DNA of 64,000 nt from Erythrobasidium yunnanense (lineage: Eukaryota > Basidiomycota > Cystobasidiomycetes > Erythrobasidiales > Erythrobasidiaceae): contig BCJC01000004.1 of the NCBI GenBank assembly GCA_001600175.1, positions 1,860,001 through 1,924,000 on the forward strand. Direction: 5' to 3'. Positions 44,731-54,625 of this stretch are shown piece after piece. How positions within the stretch are numbered: the stretch's first letter is position 1; each line of letters opens with the position of its first letter. Under the pieces are notes generated by a model. It had not been told where the DNA came from. It did no database searches and saw only the letters and a program-made list of their open reading frames with translations. Made by a program: the position numbers and the translations under genes.

Positions 44731-46016
44731 ATGTTCACTCCTCGAATAGTCATACTAGGAGCAGGACCTGGAGGTTTAGCCCTTGCTCGACGTCTTCGTC
44801 TTCAAGGCATCAACGCGAAACTCCTCGAGCTGAGACCGCGTCCTACGCCTGAAGAAGTGCAGCGTCCTTCTGGGATGCTCGACTTACACGAAGGGACAGG
44901 CTTGAAGGTCATTCGTGAATGTAGTCTAGAAGCAGAGTTCAAATCCGCTCTAGGAGACTGCTCAGAAGCCACGCGCGTTCGCAGTCCGTCTGGCAAGCTG
45001 TTATGGTCAGACGAAGGCGAAGGATCAACAAGACCAGAAATACCACGAGCATCCTTGATCCATCTTCTAGTCCGCTCTCTGCCCGACTCGGCGGTCACTT
45101 GGAACACAAAGGTGTCGAGCGTGCGCCTCGATTCCAGACAGAGCAGCACATCAGATCAGACTGCGACTGAAGTCGTTATATCGCATGGCAAGGAGCAGGA
45201 AACAAGGGCAGATCTAGTGATAGGAGCCGATGGCGCATGGTCAAAGACGCGAAAGCTCCTGACTTCTATTACTCCCGTATACACTGGTCTACAGTATATC
45301 ACTGTGACAGCACGCAACATCACGAAGAACTACCCTCATGTCCTCCATACGATTGGCTCCGGCGCTTCATTCGCACTTGGGAATGGTCATGGCATTATGA
45401 CCCATCGTGGGCCTCAGGATTCCATGCGAGTCTATATCGCTATTAGGACGCCTGAAGAGAAGTGGGCTGAAAAAGTCGGCCTCCGTGGGCAATCAGCAAT
45501 CAAGGTAAAGGAGCTAGTTCTGAACGATGAGAAGCTTTTCAAGAATTGGGCACCAGAATTGAAGGAACTCATTGAGATTGCATGTAATGAGGATACAAAG
45601 GATGGCTACAGCGATGCAGTAGATGTCAAGCCTATCTATACTCTGCCTCGAAGCGAGCTCTGGCCCGCCCAGCCTGAAGTGACAATAATTGGCGACGCAG
45701 CACATCTCATGGCGCCCACGGAGAGGGTGTAAACAACTCTATGGCAGACGCACTGGATCTCGCAAATCTTATAGCTAGTATACCACCAGCAAAAGATGCA
45801 GCAGAATGGCAGAAAGCCATGGCGCCCAAGCTGCGCGAATACGAGGAAGTCATGCATCAGCGCGCGACTAAGGCGTACGAGGACACGGACGAGTTAATCG
45901 GCATCATGCATGGAACAGACCAAGGAGGAGAAGCGATGGCAGCCATGTTCAGGAGCTTTATGGGAGGACCAGAGGATGTGCAGGATGTAGTGGAGAAGAC
46001 GAAGCTAGAACAGTAA
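44731..46016 (+). pseudogene. FAD-dependent monooxygenase (TetX/PHBH-like) with a frameshift
   Basis: The first frame (44731-45732) has the FAD dinucleotide motif IVILGAGPGGLALARRLRLQ, the DLVIGADGAWSKTR segment and, near its end, the second FAD motif VTIIGDAAHLMAP, and then stops. A second frame to 46016 continues with the expected partner sequence HGEGVNNSMADALDLANLIA and the C-terminal helices. A single missing base at the CCC around 45716-45719 would explain the break. There are no introns, so splicing does not account for it. Without the second half the FAD/substrate domain is incomplete. It may be a recent pseudogene or a homopolymer sequencing error; both halves are otherwise undamaged. 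The likely role is flavin hydroxylation of an aromatic or polyketide-type substrate. Confidence 0.8.
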
Positions 46017-46282
46017 AGTAGTCAGAGCGCGGAGGTGAAATCTTTGCTCATACTGTTGTAGGACCATAAGATATTCGGTAGGGAAATTGACTGCGCAGTT
46101 GTAGCTACACGTTTTGAGTTTGTAACAAGCTTTCTAGGCTCTTCGATGTATGCTGAGTAGCAAAATCATGCCGCCGCGTGACTTATCAAGACATCCCTCT
46201 CTCGATACATTCTTTGCATCTAGAGGATTCGAAGGCTCTTAGCCTCTGGTCCAACATGTCCGCAGTATCTATACATGTGAGC

Positions 46283-47378
46283 TTACAGATAGATCAGCTC
46301 GCGAGCGCCGCCTTGTGCAGTCCATTCATACAGGAACACCATGCGGAAGTCGCCATTATGACCATCGTTGGAGCATCCCCCCCAATAGCAACCTCCGTAT
46401 TCACCTGTTAGGCGGCGGGTGTAGATACGGGGTTCGCGGTCAGGCCGACTCGTCCAGCAGGTCGTCGCAGGAGGTTTCCAGCTTCTTGACATGCCTGAAC
46501 GCCGCACGAACTTGACTTTTCTGAGTATGCGGGAGCTAGCAAGAGACGTTTAGGCTCGATCTGCTGTTTGCGAGAGTAGACCATTGTCTAGGTTTCCATT
46601 GTCATTCGATGTCGTAGCGTCCAGCTGAAAGGGCCGCGGATCAGCTGCGATGGTCCTTGCTTAGTAGTCTACTTGTCAGCGTGGTGGGGTATATATGAGC
46701 AGCGATGGGTAGTTTGGGGATGTGCAGGATCATAGGACAACGATGGTAAATGAAGCCAAGGATGTCGCAAGTGGAGCCAAGCTGCAGCGAGGGAATAGGT
46801 CGACTTTTTCACATTGAGAGGCTGTGTCTGCTGTCTCTCGCGTCAGACTGACACAACAATACCAAGGAATTTAGTCAGGTGAAGGTGCTCAGGCCGCCAA
46901 ACTCACCTTAGAGTACCAAGCTCGTAAGGAATGCTGAAGAGATAGTTTAGCTTAGCCAGAATTGACGAATGTAAGCAGGTGCAAAAGAGATTGGAAGAGC
47001 ACGATCGTTGTATACGGTGATAGCACAAGGAGAAGAATCACCAGGAAGAGCACATGCTTCTTGCTGCGTTGTCTGCACCTCACGACCTTCAGCCGCGGTT
47101 TGCGACGTTAGTAGCATGAGTTTCGCACCTGAAGATAGGGTTCTCAGCGAGCTGTTCCTGAGGCTTTCTGGAGACATCGCTTACAAATTGACCTTGCCTG
47201 CTTTCCTGGAGCAATAGACATATACTGGAATGCCGCGGGTGATGGAACCACACTCAGCGCAAGCTTCGGTGAGTGTCACCTCGCCGCGGTGCTTGTAGTT
47301 GACGGCGGAAGTATTGGCATACATGCCGACGGTCTGACCTCGCGGCACGTATTTGATGTATTGAGGCGGAGTCGGCAT
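46283..47378 (-). CDS. Doubtful small multi-exon gene
   Basis: From the ATG at 47378 a frame reads MPTPPQYIKYVPRGQTVGMY and TEACAECGSITRGIPVYVYC, then meets a strong donor (GTAAGC). A 56-nt intron would lead to LCETHATN. Further open pieces (ACALPGDSSPCAITVYNDRA near 47030; GEYGGCYWGGCSNDGHNGDF near 46390) look protein-like and rich in Cys/Gly, but I could not link them. No signal peptide or known domain. It could be one gene, two, or decayed sequence; the listed span covers all the pieces. Confidence 0.3.
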
Positions 47379-47988
47379 GTCGAGTGTCTAGCGTACTGTG
47401 GATCGTATTGGTCTGCGCTCTCGGTGTTTGGATGCTTATGAGAGAGGAGGAGAGCACAGAGCTGGGAGCAGCAGATTTTGTTCACCAGCCGACGCGAGCA
47501 GGCTGTGTCCTCCCTTGACGGTTCCTTGTCAAAGGCGGTTGCAGTAAGTCAGTGAAGAAGTAGATGCGTTAGGCAGCTAGTCCATACACCCACCCCATCT
47601 GTTGTTTGCTTAACGTGAGAGCAATCTCCACTGGCCGAGCAGAGAGGCGCTAATCTGATACCGACAAATATGAGATTGTGCTTCAGCTCAGATAGTCGAG
47701 AAGGGACTGAATGTATCAGTAGTATGTATACGTCTCCCTGCTGGCTTGAGGTGAGTGGAATCAGTCTGGTACACCTTGGCTTGCGAGCATCAAGGCGAGT
47801 TAAGAAAGGCTTTCTGAGCATCGTGTAAAGCTACAGCATACTAATCTTCTGTTTCTTGATCAAGACAATGATGCGTTACTGACCTGCTTCACATAAATCA
47901 GCCCAAGTTCTGTATAGCTTTCGAGATTCATCTAAAGTTCATTGACATACTTCGTCGCGGACAGATTTGCATGTACGTTTGATACGCT
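47379..47988. other. Intergenic region
   Basis: About 610 bp. A short open frame is present, but no gene is supported. It lies downstream of the SDR gene's stop. Confidence 0.45.
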
Positions 47989-49304
47989 TCATGCGCCCTG
48001 CTTCCAATCGATCAACGATTCTGGGCCGGCTACTTTCTTGACGACCTCCTGTCCGACCCTCCAGAAATTATCCACCCTCCTCTCTTCATCCGCCTCTTTA
48101 ATTTCTTTTCCTTCCTCTTTCGGGTCCGTGAAGTAGCTTCCATTCCTATAATCCAATGCATTTGGAGCGACGGCTGCCCAGAGAGCACATAAGCTTCCGT
48201 GGTCTGGAGTACGTGCAGTCGCTTTTTGCATAGCGGCGGTCGCTTTTCCGAGGAGGCCATAGCCCGTTTCGGCCATGTCGGCTTGACCGGTAGCGACTGT
48301 GCGAGCTATGTTAGTGGATGTGCAAAGAGAGGAAGGAGAAGAGGACGTACCTGCGCCGGGATGAGTTGCGTACACTCGGATAGAGTCTGAAACGGCATTC
48401 TTGACGAGTCCCTTTCCGAAGAGGATGACAGCAGCTTTCGATCGTGCGTAATTCATCATGGGGCCTGAACAATCTCGTCAGCTTGTCCTTGTCTCACGAG
48501 CAACAAGCGAAGAGATGACCCACCGATAAGCTGCTTGAACTCCTCCTCATTCTCAAACACAGCATCCTGTGCCTTATCTCCTCTATGCAGTTCCGAACTC
48601 TGGCCTACGATACGTACATCTCCAGCTTTTACGCCGTCCATCGTGCTCGTCTTGCGCATCAATGGTAAAAGGCGATTTGCGAGTAGCATGTGTGCGAGGT
48701 TGTTTACTGTAAGATGGGAGTCATAGCCGTCGGGTGTAAGGTTGGTGTCCATCACGCCCAGTCCCGCGTTCTCGATGAGCTGGCATCTTCATTCCGTCAG
48801 CTTATAAGAAGGCACGAAGTACAAAGTACCCACCAGATCCAGCCTATCCAACGACCCTTCCATCTGTTTTGCGAATCTCAAAACATCTTTCAACTCGCTC
48901 TGCTCCACAGCTTCCCACTGGACATTTGCAGCAGCTTTTGCGCCGAGTCCAGTCGTTGTAGAGTTGTTGAATGTAGTTTCTCCGTCGACAGCCATTGCGC
49001 GTTTGCCTTCTTCGATGTCTGTAGGCTTTCCTACTGCAATGACCTTGGCGCTGCAAGGACTGATTAGTCCAAACTTGGGGATTCAAAGGAAGAAGGAGCT
49101 TACTTGTGTCTTGCAAGTTCTCGTGTGATCACGAATCCAATTCCTCCTGAAGCGCCGGTGACCATTGCGACCTGTCAATCAAGTCTTAGCGCGTCATTCG
49201 ACGACTTCTGAAGGAAGTAACTATACCTTTCCGCTCAAATCTGGGATTTCATCATGCGAGTAGCCCCAATCGCCAGCTACTAGTTTCTGGATTGCTCCTG
49301 TCAT
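47989..49304 (-). CDS. Short-chain dehydrogenase/reductase
   Basis: Six or so exons from the ATG at 49304 (MTGAIQKLVAGDWGYSHDEI). The Rossmann motif VAMVTGASGGIGFVITRELA, the loop LIENAGLG, the HLTVNNLAHMLLANRLLPLM helix, the catalytic serine in DVRIVGQSSELHRGD and the YxxxK pair in MMNYARSKAAVILFGKGLVK give a complete SDR. The late DNFWRVGQEVVKKVAG segment resembles fungal retinol-dehydrogenase-like or WW-domain-oxidoreductase-like SDRs. Usual length is 300-340 residues, which fits. NAD(P)H use is certain from the family; the substrate is unknown. Confidence 0.88.
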
Positions 49305-49698
49305 TGTGATTCTTGTTGTCGAGAAGGATCTTGCTGGAACGGTAAGGACACGGCGTGCGAGCAGAGATTTGGGAGCAGAGACAAGGAGCATTCAATGAAT
49401 ATCTCTGTTATTGAATTGCGAGTTGGTGTTAGGTCAGCCCAGAGCCAGGAGAATCATCAGCAGCTTTGGCTTCTGAGAGGTGGTCGATCCGATGGGAGGG
49501 AGGAGCATCGCATGACGCAGTGAAACCAAAAGAGCAGAGCAGAATTAGGTTATCAGATAAGATCAGATGCATACCCTGATTGAGTAGAACGACGATGTAG
49601 CTGCTCTGGGTTGCCAGGAAGTCAAGCTGCAAGCAGGGGAGCCGAGGTTCAGATCTGAACTCTCAGTTCTGTTTCGCTCAAAAGGCCTTGGAATTCCA
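49305..49698. other. Divergent promoter region
   Basis: About 395 bp between the divergent SDR and F-box genes; no other feature seen. Confidence 0.5.
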
Positions 49699-50898
49699 AT
49701 GAGTATTTCCATACAATCGTTACCGCCCGAGATCCTCAATCGTATATTCTACTTCATCGCTGAAGAGGACGATGAGTACTATGGCCGGCCCGAAGTCCAA
49801 GATGTCCTCGAAGTGACGGCGCGCGTGTGCAAGCGCTTCAACGCGGTAGCTACGGGTGTACTCTACGAAGATATTGCTCTCAGAAGCCTTGACTCCCTCA
49901 TCCTCCTGATGGAGACCTTTGTGCATTACAATCCTTCTCGGGCTAAGTTGGTCAAGCGGTTCAGATACTGGAATAGCGACGACAATGAACCCACTCCTCT
50001 CCTCCGCCAACGCTTGTTGAGCTGCGAGTTCCCCGCAATGCAAGTCATGGATCTCGAGCCGGGCTTTACACGCTTCCTAAGCGTACTGCCTGCAATACCA
50101 GCGATGGAAACGTTGAAGAGTCTCAGTATCTCTGGACAGACACTCCCCATGCTCAATGGTATGAGCTTTCCCCACCTGAAGGAACTTTCCTTGCGGGACT
50201 TCTACGAGGCATCCCATACTCATCATCCATCCTTCCCTTCGCTCCGATCTCTGTCGCTAGACAGGGTAGTGGGGAATTCTACAGTCTGCAATTGGCTCAA
50301 GCACGCTGTTCCCGAGATCTATTCGCTTTCGGCACGCTTTAGCGGTCTGCTGCCAGGCAGCAGCGTAATCAGAGAGTGGCCCAAGCTAGTCAGAAGTCTG
50401 CCCGACACTTTAGAAGAGGCAGTCTTCGACATAGGGAACATGCATCCTGAAATCGAGCTCTTCGAGCATTGCTTGAGGCACTTAGAACATCTGCGCAAGC
50501 TCAAAATACATAGCATTAAGAAGAGTCTCGATCTCCTTTATCACCTCCCTCAGAGTATCGAGATAGTCGAATTGGACTTCAAGACAATTTCCGAGGTCGA
50601 TCTGTTCATGTGCTTTCGAGCGCTCCAGGGTGCCAGCCGTCTGCCCGATCTGTTGGCGATACCCAGCTTCTATGTGAGATACATGCAGCCTCGGCCACCC
50701 TCCAATATCAATATGCAGGACGAATGTCGGAAAGCGTATGCCTCACTTGTGCAAAGAGGGCTTCCAGATATATGGTCTACTCATCCATCCTCTCTATGGA
50801 ATCTAGAGTCGCATATCTGGAAAGTACCGCAGGCTGCAGTTGAAGAAGCGCCCGTGGAGTCGGACGTGGAGGACGAACCGCAGCCTGATAGCGATTAA
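49699..50898 (+). CDS. F-box-like protein
   Basis: An intronless 399-residue protein. The N-terminus reads ISIQSLPPEILNRIFYFIAE, then VCKRFNAVATGVLYEDIALR, the Leu-Pro start and later Cys-Lys-Arg-Phe of fungal F-box domains. The remainder alternates short hydrophobic stretches (MSFPHLKELSLRDFYEASHT, FPSLRSLSLDRVV, LEHLRKLKIHSIKKSLDLLY), like degenerate leucine-rich repeats. The C-terminus is acidic. F-box proteins bind Skp1 and pick substrates for SCF ubiquitin ligases; the substrate is unknown. Such genes are often expanded in basidiomycetes. Confidence 0.8.
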   Translation: MSISIQSLPPEILNRIFYFIAEEDDEYYGRPEVQDVLEVTARVCKRFNAVATGVLYEDIALRSLDSLILLMETFVHYNPSRAKLVKRFRYWNSDDNEPTPLLRQRLLSCEFPAMQVMDLEPGFTRFLSVLPAIPAMETLKSLSISGQTLPMLNGMSFPHLKELSLRDFYEASHTHHPSFPSLRSLSLDRVVGNSTVCNWLKHAVPEIYSLSARFSGLLPGSSVIREWPKLVRSLPDTLEEAVFDIGNMHPEIELFEHCLRHLEHLRKLKIHSIKKSLDLLYHLPQSIEIVELDFKTISEVDLFMCFRALQGASRLPDLLAIPSFYVRYMQPRPPSNINMQDECRKAYASLVQRGLPDIWSTHPSSLWNLESHIWKVPQAAVEEAPVESDVEDEPQPDSD

Positions 50899-51117
50899 CA
50901 ATCAGCTATGGCTGCATGGAGAATCGATCTAGTTTAGTGGAAATCCGGATCGCGTTAGCAGCACTATCATAGGATATACAAGAAGGAGAGGGAAAGAAGC
51001 ATGTACAGATCAATAGAATCGCTTGCAATCGGGGTGTCAAGCCCTTGACCTTGATAAGATTGCCTTGTCGTTCTTCGGTTAGCGACCAACATGCATCAAT
51101 AACAATCAGTCCCTTCA

Positions 51118-53894
51118 ATGGTATACCGTCGTAATGATCATAAGAACAGCCTGCTCCATCTCGATGCAATAGCGACATCTTACAGCAGCCATGCACAAGA
51201 GAAAGCCCGCCGAAAGGTCAGGCATCACTCTGGATGGGCATCCAAGTTTGATGTAGTCCAGCAATTATCTGGAGGAGAAGAAGGCTATGGCGATGGTGTC
51301 GGTATCTATGGCCAGTCAGTCGAAATCCATTCTGGATCATGCTTGAGCTGATGACCGTATCGACAGTACCGGATGCATCAATGCTCTGAACTGGTCCAGC
51401 GATGGCACACTACTAGCTTCAGGAAGTGACGACACAAAGTCAGCCTGGCCCTCCTTCACTTCGTGCAGCCGGCTAAGCGTGTCATCATCAGGGTCTGTCT
51501 CTGGAAGCTCGGGCAAGAACCAGATTATATACATCCGCAGAATGAAGACGTCGTCAATCACTATCCCTCACTAGGTCTAGGACTATCAGCCGTGTGCGCC
51601 CAAATCATCATTCCGGCTACTGCTTCCTCAGCTAAGATTGTATACAGGATTCATACGGGCCACCGCGCCAACATCTTCTCCGTCAAGTTCTCTCCTACAC
51701 GAAACAGCCATATCTTCACTGCTGCAGGGGACCACGAAGTGCGAGTCTTCGACCTCTCTACCCAATCCTCAATCTCCAATTCCATCCATTCGCGCGTTTC
51801 TTCTCCTCCACGAGAATGGACTGAATACCCTACTACAAGCGGGGTATGTACGCGCGTCCTGAAATGCCACAGAGGGAGAGTCAAGAGAATAAGCACGGAA
51901 GAAGGATCAGATTCAACCTTCTTGACGTGTTCGGAGGACGGTACTGTGCGACAACATGATCTAAGAGTGGGGCATAAATGCGGGCCACTACAGTGCCCAC
52001 CGCCGTTGTGCAGTTATAGACACCTAGGCTTAGGCCTGTATAGCCTGTCGACGAGTCCGCTCAGGCCGTGAGTCCCTTCTCTTCCACTTTCTCCAATGAA
52101 AGCGGCAGCTGATGTTTCATTTGGCTTTCTAGCGAACTCTTTGTAGTAGCGGGCACATCGCCCTATGCGTACCTACACGATCGGCGGATGATCCCACATA
52201 CGATGCTCGAACAATGGGGAATCCCTCTCCAAGCTGGTCAACTCACACAATGCGTACGCCGCTTCGGGCCTGCTGTACCTCCTCTTGTCCCCGGTCCTCC
52301 TCCTGCGCCTGAAGTTGCTTCTGATTCAGAAGAAGAAGACGAAGAGGATATGGTCGGCCCGCCTCTGCCAGCTGAAGAATTGGAAAGGAGGAGAATACAT
52401 GCTAGACGGAAAGCAGCGCGCCAACGAGCAAGACGCGCACAAGCTCAGACAGCTGCAAGGAATAGCGACAATAATCATGTCACAGCTGCGAAACTGTCGA
52501 CCGTTGATGGGAGAGAGCTGTTATTGACATATTCGGGAGGACCGGTGTGCAGATATGATATCTTCGATACGCCGGAGATGCCTAAGAGAGCGGGAATGGA
52601 GGAGGAGAGGCGGAACAGAGATATGAGATCTGCAGAATCTGCTCACGAGCAGAGCAAGAGAGCATTGGGAGGAGAAGCTGGACCTTCTGTCCCGACACCT
52701 ACAACCGAAGGATACTGGGAAAGACATGCCAAAATGCAGAAAAGGGCAAAGCAGCCATCAGAGCCCGCTGAGGAAGCTCGGAAACCCTCTTCACACTTTC
52801 TGACACACAGTCTCGAAGATGATCCGAGTCTGATCAGGCGCGGGACGAATGCGCAAAATGAGGTAGAGGGTGAGGAGGATGAGGAGGATGAGGGAGTCTA
52901 CGGCCCTGCTCCTCTGTCAGTAGCAGATACAATCGGAGAAGAAGAAACTGCAGAACCTTCTAACGCGCCGCAAGAGCGACGGCAGCGCGCTTTTGAGATT
53001 CGAGTAGGCGAAGATGGAGAGCTAGAGATGGATGTCGAAGAGGCGGAAGAGGAAGGCAGTACTGAAAGCGAAGAGAGTGAAGATACCGAGACTGAAGAGA
53101 TGAACACGCAAGGCTTGCAAGAATTGCTGAGAAACGTAGCGAGCGGCAGTGGGGTAGTCGAAGGCGGAACCTCTTCAGAAGAGGAATACGACGGGCCCGA
53201 ACCACTCCCTGAAGACGAGATGCGTCGCCTCCTCGCTGAAGCTGAAGAGGATGACGAAGATGAAGAAGTTAGTGGCGAGGACATTTCCGACAGCGACTCC
53301 ATTCCATCTCCACCTGATAACGGGTCGACCATCTATTCCGAAGTACCTCTCGTCCGCCCCATTGCAGCTTACACAGGGCATCGAAACGTCGATACTGTCA
53401 AAGACGTAAATTTCGGCGGCGGGGACGATTCTCTGATCATCTCAGGCTCGGACGACGGGAATCTCTTCATCTGGAACAAAGAGTCTAAGAATGAGTTGAT
53501 AGGTATATGGAAGGGAGACGAAAGTGTGGTAAATGTAATGCAGTGGCATCCGTACTTACCTGTCCTAGCGGTGAGCGGGATAGACAATTCAGTGAAGATC
53601 CTGGCGCCTACGCAGGGTGTACAAGGCAGGAGATGGGCATCTAGAATGGATAAGAAGGAAGAGATAGAGAAGAAGAATACCGATCAAACGTGGTCTAGCC
53701 AGGGACTGGGAATCAATCCGAATGTCCTGCTGAGATTGTTGGCGAGAAGGCAGGCTGAAAATGGTGAAGAAGATGAGCAGGAAGAAGGCGAGGGAGGTGC
53801 GAGAAGGCAGACGAGAAGAATTCCGCTCCAGGCGCTCTTACAGCTGGCGCAGGAGGGTGGGGCGGACGAGAGAGGAGATTGCACGATCATGTAG
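51118..53894 (+). CDS. WD40 protein of the DDB1-CUL4-associated factor (DCAF5/6/8) type
   Basis: Four exons: 51118-51316, about 51366-51438, about 51490-52070 and about 52133-53894. The introns join perfectly: CA plus T rebuilds the His of GHTGCINALNWSSDGTLLAS. WD units include GSDDTKVCLWKLGQ, GHRANIFSVKFSPTRNSHIF, GDHEVRVFDLSTQ, KCHRGRVKRISTEEGSDSTF and SEDGTVRQHDLR. The last two blades come after a long Glu/Ser-rich insert of about 330 residues: YTGHRNVDTVKDVNFGGGDD and GSDDGNLFIWNKES. This split propeller is typical of DCAF5/6/8 relatives, which load substrates on CUL4-DDB1. The protein ends CTIM, which fits a CaaX prenylation box; it is unusual for this family. Confidence 0.88.
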
Positions 53895-54625
53895 CATAGT
53901 ATATGTAGAATCTCTTCGCAGTCGTAATACATGTAGTCGCATCTCGTTTCTAGCAGTATCTGCAAAAAAAAAGCAATCTATCTCGACCTCGAGCTCTTTC
54001 TCTTCTGCTCCGATGTTATATCGCAGAACAGTCAACATAACCACGCGCACATGGCACACCTCTCTGATGCTCCGTATATCTGCACAGACTCATCTTCAGC
54101 CCAAACAAAGCGCCCGCTTTGACAGCGCGCAATGACAGGCGCTCAGACTAGCGCAGGGCTCAGGACAGCCGCTAGAAGAGAACATAGACACTTTCCGTAC
54201 AGCAAGACTAGCACATTTCAGTCAATGCAATCAATGAAGCATACTCCATCCGCTGCTAATGGCCCAGCTAAGACTCAGGCTTGTTCGACAACCATGGGAA
54301 AACACAGCGAGCATAGCGAGAAAGGACAGCCAAGAAGCAATCCATCGATGAGGATGGCAGCGCCAGCCTTCCGTACAGCTTCTTCCTTCCTTCCTAACCT
54401 CCCCTTGTCGCGCAAACACACAAACAGACTCTCAAGGTGAACTGAGGTGAAAGGGACCAGCGATGTTTTGCAGTCAATCGTCGCAGCCAGCCAGCAGGGA
54501 GAAGTAGCAAACAGCTATACACAAGAGAATGCTTCTTCTACTCCCAGTCAGCGAAGTCGCCATGCCCAAGTTTACGAGCAAAAGACCACCCCCTCTGCTT
54601 CAGCTTCCTCCATCTCCGCATCCAA
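53895..54625. other. Intergenic region / long leader
   Basis: About 730 bp without a supported gene. A 29-codon upstream frame at 54562 (MPKFTSKRPPPLLQLPPSPH...) overlaps the start of the next gene in another frame and may be a regulatory uORF or part of an alternative first exon. Confidence 0.45.
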
